The notes under the pieces were generated by a model that had not been told where the DNA came from, did no database searches, and worked only from the letters and a program-made list of their open reading frames with translations. Made by a program: the position numbers and the translations under genes. 17,268 nucleotides of DNA from an uncultured Bacteroidales bacterium (GTDB taxonomy: Bacteria; Bacteroidota; Bacteroidia; Bacteroidales; P3), in contig CALCUN010000210.1 in the NCBI GenBank assembly GCA_937906975.1, positions 1-17,268 of the forward strand. The letters run 5' to 3'. Of this stretch, positions 5,699 through 13,337 are shown piece after piece (position 1 is the stretch's first letter; each line of letters begins with the position of its first letter).

Positions 5699-8263
5699 AT
5701 GCAACGTAAATGGACAGCAAACGCACAAAAAGTTATTGAAAATTCAAGAGGTGAGGCTATAAGATTAAGAAATCAATATATAGAAACGGAGCATCTTGTT
5801 CTTGCAATGTTGAGATTGCCACAATGTAAGGCGGCAAATATCATAAATCAATTATGTGAGGATATTTCTCAATTAAAAAGAGATTTAGAAAACTCTGTTT
5901 TACGCAATAGTATCGAAGAAAATGCTTACGAAGCACCAGATGAAATTTCGTTTTCAGAGGATTGTGATTTAGTAATCAAAGCCGCAAATATAGAGGCTAT
6001 GAAACTAAGCAATAATTCCGTAGGTACTTTTCATCTTTTGCTTGGAATGTTTTTCAAAAGTGGTAACCAAGCGGCAGAAATCTTAAAACAATATGGCATA
6101 AACAAAACAAACATAAACAAACCCTTGAATGAGGGTGGCATAACTATTAAAGTTACTACAAAAGAAGTAAATGATGTATTTTCAAAGAAAGAATTGATAA
6201 ATAATATTGAAGAGTTCTTTCACGATATTATGCTATCGGACGAAAATCCATCAATGAAAACAATAAATCTTTCCTCAGAGGAAAAGGAAGAAAAGACAAA
6301 AACAACAGAAACTCCTTTCTTAGATAGTTTTGGTAAGAATTTAACAGAGGCAGCAAAGAATAAATTACTTGATCCCGTTGTTGGAAGAGAAAAAGAAATA
6401 GATAGAATTTGTCAAATCCTAAGTAGAAGAAAGAAAAATAATCCAATCCTAATTGGAGAGCCAGGCGTTGGAAAATCTAGCATAGCAGAGGGACTTGCAA
6501 TCAAGATAGCAAATGCAGATGTGCCTTATACCCTATTGAAAAAGACTATTTACACATTAGATTTAGCCTTGGTGGTTGCGGGAACTAAATATAGAGGACA
6601 ATTTGAAGAAAGAATAAAGGGCTTAATCTCCGAATTAGAAAGAAATCGTAATATAATTCTTTTCATAGACGAAATACACACAATAGCAGGTGCAGGAAAC
6701 TCAGAAGGAGGCTTAGATGCTTCAAACATATTCAAGCCAGCGCTTGCACGAGGTGAAATACAATGTATTGGAGCTACCACAATAGAGGAATATAGAAAGT
6801 ATATAGAATCAGATGGTGCGTTAGAGAGAAGATTTCAAAAGATATTCATTGAGCCAACCTCAGATGCAGAGGCACTAAACATACTAAAAAACATAAAACA
6901 CAAATACGAAGAATATCATAAAGTGAAATACACAGACAAAGCCTTAGAGGCATGCGTATCACTTTCACAAAGATATATCACAGATAGACTTTTGCCAGAC
7001 AAAGCCATAGATGTAATGGACGAAACAGGTGCTTCAAAACACGTAAAATCCATTAAAATTTCAGATAAACTAACCCAAATACAACATAGCATAAATTTAG
7101 CAAAAGAAGAACTAAAAGAAACTTCTCAACAACGAGCTTTTGAAAGAAGAAGTCAAATACTAAAACAAATAGATAGCCTAAGAGAACAATATTTAGAAGA
7201 AGAAAAACTATGGGAGCAAACTATGATGAATAATCCCGTAGAAATAACAGAAGAAGATATAGCAACCACAATTTCACTCATAAGCGGAGTTAGCGTAGAG
7301 AAAGTAAACAAAGACGAAACTCAAAAGTTGCTTATGATGGAAGAAAGATTAAAAACCATTGTTATTGGACAAGAAAAAGCGGTTGAAAAGGTTTCAAAAG
7401 CAATTAAGCGAGCAAGAGTAGGATTAAAAGACCCTTTCCGTCCTATTAGTTCGTTTATGTTTGTAGGACCTACAGGAGTTGGAAAAACACTCTTAGCAAA
7501 AGAAATGGCAAAATATCTTTTTGATTCAGAGGACAACTTTATCCGTATAGATATGAGCGAATACATGGAAAAATATAGTGTTTCCAAACTCATTGGCTCA
7601 CCTCCAGGATATGTAGGCTATGAACAAGCAGGACAATTGACAGAAAAAGTAAGACATCACCCCTACTCCATTGTGCTTTTTGACGAAATAGAAAAAGCAC
7701 ACGAAGATGTCTATAACCTACTTCTTCAAATCCTTGATGAGGGTCAATTAACCGATTCAGCAGGTAGGAAGATAGACTTTAAAAACACCATTATCATAAT
7801 GACTTCTAATGTTGGAAGTAGAAAACTAAAAGACTTTGGAACAGGAGTTGGCTTTTCAACAAGTGCTGTTATAGAAAATCAAAACATAGCAGAACAAAAC
7901 ATAATAGATAAAGACCTAAACCAAACCTTTTCGCCAGAGTTCTTAAATAGAATAGACGAAATGATTTACTTCAACTCGCTAACAAACGACCATCTAATAC
8001 AAATCATAGACTTAGAACTAAACAAACTAAGAAAGAGAGTAGAATTACTAAATTTGAACTTAGAAGTAAAGAAAGCAGTCAAAGAACATATCATATCTAC
8101 CTTGAAAGACCTTCATTATGGAGCAAGACCAATAAGAAGAGCTATTCAAAACCTAATAGAGGACAAACTATCCGATATATTATTGGCTAATCAAGATAGT
8201 GAAAAGACTAAAATACTAATCACACTCAATAAAGAAAAACAAATAAGCATAACATTAAAATAA
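5699..8263 (+). CDS. clpC: ATP-dependent Clp protease ATP-binding subunit ClpC
   Basis: An 854-residue Hsp100 unfoldase that feeds substrates to ClpP. The order is a Clp N-domain (1 to about 150, beginning WTANAQKVIENSRGEA), a charged linker, AAA module 1 with Walker A GEPGVGKS (253-260) and Walker B FIDE (D324, E325), a short coiled middle segment (about 455-515), and AAA module 2 with Walker A GPTGVGKT (590-597) and Walker B LFDE (D662, E663). A VGF tripeptide at 717-719 inside GTGVGFSTS matches the ClpP-docking loop of ClpC proteins. The short middle segment and this loop favour ClpC over ClpB, which has a long M-domain and no docking loop. The 54-base upstream gap with a direct repeat may allow separate control; otherwise it is read through from marC. 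It ends 11 bases before mlaE. Confidence 0.93.
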   Translation: MQRKWTANAQKVIENSRGEAIRLRNQYIETEHLVLAMLRLPQCKAANIINQLCEDISQLKRDLENSVLRNSIEENAYEAPDEISFSEDCDLVIKAANIEAMKLSNNSVGTFHLLLGMFFKSGNQAAEILKQYGINKTNINKPLNEGGITIKVTTKEVNDVFSKKELINNIEEFFHDIMLSDENPSMKTINLSSEEKEEKTKTTETPFLDSFGKNLTEAAKNKLLDPVVGREKEIDRICQILSRRKKNNPILIGEPGVGKSSIAEGLAIKIANADVPYTLLKKTIYTLDLALVVAGTKYRGQFEERIKGLISELERNRNIILFIDEIHTIAGAGNSEGGLDASNIFKPALARGEIQCIGATTIEEYRKYIESDGALERRFQKIFIEPTSDAEALNILKNIKHKYEEYHKVKYTDKALEACVSLSQRYITDRLLPDKAIDVMDETGASKHVKSIKISDKLTQIQHSINLAKEELKETSQQRAFERRSQILKQIDSLREQYLEEEKLWEQTMMNNPVEITEEDIATTISLISGVSVEKVNKDETQKLLMMEERLKTIVIGQEKAVEKVSKAIKRARVGLKDPFRPISSFMFVGPTGVGKTLLAKEMAKYLFDSEDNFIRIDMSEYMEKYSVSKLIGSPPGYVGYEQAGQLTEKVRHHPYSIVLFDEIEKAHEDVYNLLLQILDEGQLTDSAGRKIDFKNTIIIMTSNVGSRKLKDFGTGVGFSTSAVIENQNIAEQNIIDKDLNQTFSPEFLNRIDEMIYFNSLTNDHLIQIIDLELNKLRKRVELLNLNLEVKKAVKEHIISTLKDLHYGARPIRRAIQNLIEDKLSDILLANQDSEKTKILITLNKEKQISITLK

Positions 8264-8274
8264 CAAACAAAAGA

Positions 8275-9024
8275 GTGAAAAAGATAAAATACTTTTTTGA
8301 AGATTTTGGAGCATATCTTTTGTTAATGAAAGAAGCCTTTCGTTGGCCTCAAAATATGCACATATTCAAAAGGAAGCTTTTATTTGAAATTCAAACCTTA
8401 GGTATAGACTCTATCCTTATAGTTTTTTTGGTTTCGGTCTTTGTTGGAGCAGCCGTAGTTATACAACTATTAATCAATCTTCAAAACCCAATCTATCCAG
8501 ATTGGATTTATGGCTATTCTGCACGTAAAACAATGATGTTAGAGTTCTCTCCAACAATTATTTCTCTTATCTTAGCAGGTAAATGTGCTTCAAAGATAAC
8601 CTCAGAGCTTGGAACACAAAAAATAACCGAACAAATAGATGCCTTAGAAGTGATGGGAGTAAACACACCCTCCTATTTAATTCTACCAAAGATAATAGCC
8701 TGCATGATAACCTTTCCTTTACTAATTATAATGAGTATATTTGTTTCCATTTTAGGAGGAGCGGTTGGAGCACTCTCAATAGGCTCACTCTCAATGGCGG
8801 CATACATTGATGGATTACGCTTAGAATACACAAATATGGACGTAATATTTGCCATTGTAAAAGTATTTGTTTATTCAATCATTATTTCCACCATAGCATC
8901 TTATAGAGGCTTCACTCTAAAAGGAGGTTCGGTAGAGGTAGGCATACAATCTACAAAAGCAGTTGTGCAAAGCAGTATCGTAATTATGATATTTGATTTA
9001 ATAATTACCAATCTATTTATGTAA
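8275..9024 (+). CDS. mlaE: MlaE-family ABC transporter permease (phospholipid transport)
   Basis: A 249-residue inner-membrane permease of the MlaE/YrbE family, which moves phospholipids between the inner and outer membranes. The start is GTG at 8275, giving MKKIKYFFEDFGAYLLLM, which aligns with the usual beginning of Bacteroidetes MlaE proteins; there is no better ATG. Visible are the IQTLGIDSILIVFLVSVFVG segment, the family motif ELGTQKITEQIDALEVMGV and several further membrane helices, ending in SSIVIMIFDLIITNLFM. It is followed 14 bases later by its ATPase mlaF. No substrate-binding MCE protein (MlaD) gene is in this window. Confidence 0.93.
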   Translation: MKKIKYFFEDFGAYLLLMKEAFRWPQNMHIFKRKLLFEIQTLGIDSILIVFLVSVFVGAAVVIQLLINLQNPIYPDWIYGYSARKTMMLEFSPTIISLILAGKCASKITSELGTQKITEQIDALEVMGVNTPSYLILPKIIACMITFPLLIIMSIFVSILGGAVGALSIGSLSMAAYIDGLRLEYTNMDVIFAIVKVFVYSIIISTIASYRGFTLKGGSVEVGIQSTKAVVQSSIVIMIFDLIITNLFM

Positions 9025-9038
9025 AAACACTAACCAAT

Positions 9039-9794
9039 ATGATTAGAGTAGAGAATGTATCTAAATACTTTGGAGAAAAGAAAATTTTACATAACATCAA
9101 CACCGAATTTGAGACAGGTAAATGCAATCTTATCATAGGAAAAAGTGGAAGTGGTAAGACTGTGCTTATGAAATGCCTTGTTTCGCTTTACACACCCGAT
9201 GAAGGATATATATATTTTGACGATAGAGTATTAAGACACTTAAACAAAAAAGAAAAAATCAATCTTCGCAAAGACATAGGCATGCTTTTTCAAGGAGGAG
9301 CGCTTTTCGACTCAATGAATATTGAAGAAAACATAATGTTTCCTTTAAGAATGTTCCAATGCTCCGATATAAAAACAATGAAAAAGCGAGTAGAATTTTG
9401 TTTAGAGAGAGTAAACCTAAAAGGAATCAATAAACAATTTCCCTCAGAGTTAAGTGGAGGAATGCAAAAACGTGTAGCTATAGCAAGAGCGATAGCAACA
9501 CAACCAAAATACCTTTTTTGCGATGAGCCAAACTCAGGCTTAGACCCTCAAACCTCAATAGTGATAGACCAACTCATAAAAGAAATCACACACGAATACA
9601 ACATAACAACCATAGTCAATACACACGATATGAATAGTGTGATGGAGATTGGAGAAAACATAAACTACATACATCAAGGGCAACTATGGTGGAAAGGAAA
9701 TTCGGAAAACATACTAAATACCGACAATCAAGAACTCAATGACTTTATATTTTGCACAGCCCTTACAAAACGATTAAAACAAAACAAAATATGA
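9039..9794 (+). CDS. mlaF: MlaF-family ABC transporter ATP-binding protein
   Basis: A 251-residue ABC ATPase that powers the MlaE permease from the cytoplasmic side. Walker A is GKSGSGKT (34-41), the Q-loop lies in GMLFQGGALFDSMN, the ABC signature is LSGGMQKR (138-145), Walker B is YLFCDEP (D162, E163), the D-loop is SGLDP and the H-loop histidine is H196 in NTHD. The QGGALFDSM segment after the Q-loop is typical of Mla ATPases. The coding region ends in TGA that overlaps the ATG of the next gene (ATGA at 9791-9794), which implies translational coupling to the PgpH-like protein. Confidence 0.93.
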   Translation: MIRVENVSKYFGEKKILHNINTEFETGKCNLIIGKSGSGKTVLMKCLVSLYTPDEGYIYFDDRVLRHLNKKEKINLRKDIGMLFQGGALFDSMNIEENIMFPLRMFQCSDIKTMKKRVEFCLERVNLKGINKQFPSELSGGMQKRVAIARAIATQPKYLFCDEPNSGLDPQTSIVIDQLIKEITHEYNITTIVNTHDMNSVMEIGENINYIHQGQLWWKGNSENILNTDNQELNDFIFCTALTKRLKQNKI

Positions 9795-11782
9795 ATAGCA
9801 TAAAAAGACACAATACGATAATGATACTAAAACGTAGTTTACAAGTGCTTGTAACTGCCATTATCATTGTCATAGCCTTTCCAAATAAATCCGTATTCAA
9901 ATATGAATTTACACAAGGCACACAATGGAGACACGAAACCCTTATATCCCCTATTGATTTTCCTATTTTAAAAACCGAAAAAGAACTTTCAGAGGAAAGA
10001 AAACAAATAGAAAAAAACCGAGTTCCATACTACAAGAAAGACAATAAATTAGAAGATAGCATATATTCAAAAATTCTTGAGGCGAAAAACCTTTCTAACT
10101 ACGAAAAACAACAACTAAAAAAACAAGTAGAAAAAATCTACACCATAGGCGTAGTACAAAAACATGAATTACTACAAAATGAATCTCAACTAATCGTAAT
10201 AGAAAACAACATTGCAAAAGAATATGAGCCAGAAGAAATATTAGATCTACAACAAGCCAAAGAACAACTCTTAAAAATCACAAAAAATGAGGATATATTA
10301 AAGGCTTTACACGCCAATTTAATCTATGATGAACAAACAACAAACGACATATTACAAACAAAAATAAAAGAAATCACTCTTAACAAAGGCTTAATTAGTC
10401 AAGGAGAACAAATTATTGCAAAGGGAGAACAAATAAGTGGTGAAAAAAATCAAATATTACTTTCTTTCAAATACGCATGTGAAGGAAATGACGTAGAAAA
10501 GGCCAATCACCTAACCATTCTTTTAGGAAGATTTATCCTTGTGTGCATTACCCTTTTAGCAATGATGCTTTTTATTAATCACAACCGCCCAGATATATTT
10601 CCAAACGATAGAAAAGTGTTATTAATCTTCTTTGTCGTTTTATTTATCTGCTGTGTAATGGCATTTATCATTAACATAAATCCAAAATACATATATGCCG
10701 TACCGGTTTGTATTGTTCCGATAGTTATAAAGACCTTTTTTGACACAAAAACCTCGCTATACGTCTTTTTAGTTTCTATAATCACAATAGGATTTGCCGT
10801 TCCTAATAGTTTTGAATATGTTTTTTATCAACTAATCGCTGGAATAATGACAATTGTAACGGCAGAAAGTTCAAAAAAACGTTCAATATTTTTACTTACC
10901 TCTTTGATAATCTTTTTAACCTACGCCTTAATCTATATTGCAAACAACCTAATGCAAAACATAGAACTTACCTCAATAGATGTAAATATGATATTGATGT
11001 TTGCTCTCAATTCAATAATGATAATGTTTGCAATACCATTTATTTATATACTTGAAAAACTTTTTGGACTCATAAGCGACTATTCAATAATTGAATACAC
11101 CAACACAAATAGCAAAATATTAAGAGAATTATCCGTAAAAGCACCTGGTACATTCCAACACTGCATACAAGTTGCTAATATAGCAGAAGATTTAATCTTA
11201 GAAATTGGAGGAAATGCCATGCTTGTAAGAGCAGGAGCTTTGCATCACGACATAGGAAAACTTACTTTCCCAATGTTTTTTATAGAAAATCAAAACACAG
11301 GGTTTAATCCTCATAGCGAAATAACATACGAAGAATCAGCACAAGCCATTATTTCTCACGTTATAAACGGAGTTAAACTTGCTTATAAACACAAACTTCC
11401 AGAATCAATTATAGATTTCATTCGCACACACCACGGAACAAGCAAAACAAAGTATTTCTACAATAGATATGTGGCAGAAAACCCAGATAAACCAATAGAT
11501 TCATCAATATTTACCTATAAAGGACCACGACCATTTTCGAGAGAAACAGCCGTTGTTATGATGGTAGATGCTGTAGAGGCAGCCTCTCGTTCACTAAAAA
11601 ATCATTCCGAAAGTGAAATCGGTAAATTGGTAGATAATATCATAGCCTCACAAATGGCAGATGAACAATTCTCCAATTCCGACATTACCTTCAAGGACGT
11701 GGATAAGATAAAAGACCTTTTAAAGAAGAAATTACAAAGCATTTATCATGTTCGCATAGAATATGAAATAACAAAAAAATAA
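9791..11782 (+). CDS. PgpH-like 7TM-HD phosphohydrolase, probable c-di-AMP phosphodiesterase
   Basis: A membrane phosphohydrolase of about 663 residues. One membrane helix near residues 17-30 is followed by a long charged extracytoplasmic domain (7TMR-HDED type, to about 235), a multi-helix membrane block (about 240-425), and a cytoplasmic HD domain. The HD domain has H457 (APGTFQHCIQVANIAEDL), HHDIGK (H485-H486-D487), IRTHHGTSKTKYFY, and GPRPFSRETAVVMMVDAVEAASRS. This matches the PgpH family, whose studied Firmicutes members hydrolyse cyclic di-AMP; the activity here is inferred. I place the start at the ATG at 9791 because it overlaps the mlaF stop as ATGA. An in-frame ATG at 9752 would add 13 residues and overlap mlaF by 43 bases. 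The nucleotidyltransferase follows after 6 bases. Confidence 0.9.
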   Translation: MNSIKRHNTIMILKRSLQVLVTAIIIVIAFPNKSVFKYEFTQGTQWRHETLISPIDFPILKTEKELSEERKQIEKNRVPYYKKDNKLEDSIYSKILEAKNLSNYEKQQLKKQVEKIYTIGVVQKHELLQNESQLIVIENNIAKEYEPEEILDLQQAKEQLLKITKNEDILKALHANLIYDEQTTNDILQTKIKEITLNKGLISQGEQIIAKGEQISGEKNQILLSFKYACEGNDVEKANHLTILLGRFILVCITLLAMMLFINHNRPDIFPNDRKVLLIFFVVLFICCVMAFIININPKYIYAVPVCIVPIVIKTFFDTKTSLYVFLVSIITIGFAVPNSFEYVFYQLIAGIMTIVTAESSKKRSIFLLTSLIIFLTYALIYIANNLMQNIELTSIDVNMILMFALNSIMIMFAIPFIYILEKLFGLISDYSIIEYTNTNSKILRELSVKAPGTFQHCIQVANIAEDLILEIGGNAMLVRAGALHHDIGKLTFPMFFIENQNTGFNPHSEITYEESAQAIISHVINGVKLAYKHKLPESIIDFIRTHHGTSKTKYFYNRYVAENPDKPIDSSIFTYKGPRPFSRETAVVMMVDAVEAASRSLKNHSESEIGKLVDNIIASQMADEQFSNSDITFKDVDKIKDLLKKKLQSIYHVRIEYEITKK

Positions 11783-11788
11783 TAAACT

Positions 11789-12532
11789 ATGGAAGCAATG
11801 ATATTTGCCGCAGGACTTGGCACAAGGCTCTATCCCCTAACAAAAGATAAGCCCAAAGCCTTGGTTGAAATAGCGGGTAAAACACTCCTTGAACGTTGTT
11901 TAGAAAACCTTGTAAAAATAGGCTGTAAAAGGGTTGTGATAAACGCTCATCATTTCTTAGAAAAAATTGAATTTTTCTTAGAAAAAAAATATTTTTCCTT
12001 AGAAAAAAATAATTTTCCCTTAGAGATAATTCTCAGCAAAGAAGAGGTGCTTTTAGATACAGGCGGAGGATTAAAAAATGCTAAAAAATACTTCTCATTA
12101 AAAGAGAATATATTGATTCATAACGTAGATATAATTTCTCAAATCGATATACTTGCAATGCAAGAGGAGTTAAACAAAAGCAATGCCTTAGCAATTTTGG
12201 CAGTAAGCGAAAGAAAAAGTAGCAGACAATTGCTTTTCAATCAAGAAAACTTGCTTTCGGGTTGGCAAAACACTCAAACCAATCAACAAATCATAACAAG
12301 ACAAAACACCTCACTAATGCCCTTAGCATTTAGTGGTATTCACATAATAAAACCTGAGGTTTTGGAATTAATGCCAAAAGAAGACAAATTCCCAATCATT
12401 AATCACTATTTAGAACTTTCTAAAACAAATGATTTACTTGCCTTTAAGCATGAGAATGTCTTTTGGAGAGACCTTGGAAAATATGAACAAATCGCTGAAA
12501 TAGAACAACAAATAATCCAAAATTGTATCTAA
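11789..12532 (+). CDS. Sugar-1-phosphate nucleotidyltransferase (MurU/NTP_transferase-like)
   Basis: A 247-residue nucleotidyltransferase with the signature FAAGLGTRLYPLTKDKPKAL (G9-x-G-T-R13, K23), DTGGGLKNA, and NVD with metal-binding D114. The C-terminal FWRDLGKYEQI is also a family hallmark. It transfers a nucleotidyl group to a sugar 1-phosphate in the cytoplasm. The length and motifs are close to MurNAc-1-phosphate uridylyltransferase (MurU) and to HddC-like enzymes; the sugar cannot be told from sequence. Residues 56-83 are built from four seven-residue repeats, which appears to lengthen the loop before the DTGGG motif by about one unit. It is the last gene of the rightward run, and its final 89 bases are also coding on the other strand for the GT2 C-terminus. 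Confidence 0.88.
   Translation: MEAMIFAAGLGTRLYPLTKDKPKALVEIAGKTLLERCLENLVKIGCKRVVINAHHFLEKIEFFLEKKYFSLEKNNFPLEIILSKEEVLLDTGGGLKNAKKYFSLKENILIHNVDIISQIDILAMQEELNKSNALAILAVSERKSSRQLLFNQENLLSGWQNTQTNQQIITRQNTSLMPLAFSGIHIIKPEVLELMPKEDKFPIINHYLELSKTNDLLAFKHENVFWRDLGKYEQIAEIEQQIIQNCI
11954..12037 (+). repeat. Four in-frame 21-bp repeats inside the nucleotidyltransferase gene
   Basis: The word CTTAG recurs at 11956, 11977, 11998 and 12019, with period exactly 21 bp. The units 11954-11974, 11975-11995, 11996-12016 and 12017-12037 encode FLEKIEF, FLEKKYF, SLEKNNF and PLEIILS. The middle two are most alike at DNA level (T-rich, CTTAGAAAAAAA), which suggests recent slippage or duplication. The frame is kept. 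Confidence 0.8.
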
Positions 12533-13334
12533 GCATAAGCAAAAGAAGATTCTTTGGTTGCTTGTAATAGATAAAATGTTTTAAATACCCATAAATTACA
12601 TGAAATTGGTAGCGAGTTTTGCTATTCCAATTAAACCATTGAGGTTTAAAGTAGTAAACTTCATATTTTTTTACAGAATTTACCCTTCTTGACGCATTTC
12701 CATCAAGGCTTTCTTGTCTATAAAATGCCGTTACCATATCGGTCTTTGCAAAAGTGAAACATTCAAATAGCCTTGCCCAAAAATTAGTATCCTCTCCCTT
12801 GATTAAATCCTCACGAAGATAGCCAACTCTTGCAAAACACGAAATATGTACAACGGCAGAGGAAGAAGAAATGACTTGTTTCTTTGCTAACCAATCGGCA
12901 TGTAAGTCTTTGATTAAATAATGATTAAACTCTTTGTTTGCATTCTTTATTTTCTCCTCCACACCCTTAGAGTCAAAAAAACTATCCAAAGAAGAAGACA
13001 ACACCAAAGCTAAAGGCTCGCTTTCAGATAAACAAGCCATTGTTTCTAAATGCCATTTAGCCCAAATATCATCACCATCTAAAAAAGCAATCCAAGGATT
13101 TTTTGCTAATTTCACCCCTAAGTTACGAGCAGAGCTAACACCTCCATTTTCTTTTTCAACAAGGCGTATTCTTTCATCGGAAAACTCTCTTACAATCTCC
13201 GCACTCCCATCGGTACTACCATCATCTACCACAATTAATTCAAAGTCCTCATAAGATTGATTAAGAACGCTTTCAATACAATCTCTTAAACTATTTCTTT
13301 TATTATAAAGTGGTATAACAATGCTAAATTTCAT
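12444..13334 (-). CDS. Family 2 glycosyltransferase
   Basis: A 296-residue GT-A fold glycosyltransferase. It opens with FSIVIPLYNKRNSLRDCIES, has VVDDGSTDGS (nucleotide-binding aspartates 37-38), NGGVSSARNLG, and the DXD-type metal site FLDGDD (86-89). About midway GEDTNFWARL supplies the usual catalytic-base region of GT2 enzymes. The donor and acceptor are unknown; the neighbour suggests synthesis of a surface polysaccharide. It starts 3 bases after the polysaccharide pyruvyl transferase gene, so the two are cotranslated from one message. The last 29 residues (from about LRYNFGLF to the end) lie antisense to the conserved end of the nucleotidyltransferase gene. No earlier stop exists in frame. 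This hydrophobic tail may be a relatively new extension. Confidence 0.9.
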   Translation of the reverse strand: MKFSIVIPLYNKRNSLRDCIESVLNQSYEDFELIVVDDGSTDGSAEIVREFSDERIRLVEKENGGVSSARNLGVKLAKNPWIAFLDGDDIWAKWHLETMACLSESEPLALVLSSSLDSFFDSKGVEEKIKNANKEFNHYLIKDLHADWLAKKQVISSSSAVVHISCFARVGYLREDLIKGEDTNFWARLFECFTFAKTDMVTAFYRQESLDGNASRRVNSVKKYEVYYFKPQWFNWNSKTRYQFHVIYGYLKHFIYYKQPKNLLLLMLRYNFGLFVVLFQRFVHIFQGLSKRHSHA

Positions 13335-13337
13335 AAC

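Noticed and set aside
5699..8263. Assignment of the Hsp100 gene to ClpB
   Set aside because: The middle coiled segment is short and a VGF ClpP-docking loop is present, which fits ClpC rather than ClpB.
9752..9790. Upstream in-frame ATG for the PgpH-like gene that adds 13 residues
   Set aside because: It would overlap mlaF by 43 bases, and the added residues show no family resemblance. The ATG at 9791 overlaps the mlaF stop as ATGA, a standard coupled start.
12542..12555. Palindrome AAAGAAGATTCTTT considered as a bidirectional terminator between the convergent runs
   Set aside because: Six A/T-rich pairs with a two-base gap would not form a stable hairpin, and no T-tract follows on either strand. 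It also lies within the GT2 coding region.
12934..13254. 106-codon plus-strand open frame opposite the GT2 gene
   Set aside because: It covers the conserved DDGS/DXD half of the glycosyltransferase, so it is a shadow frame.
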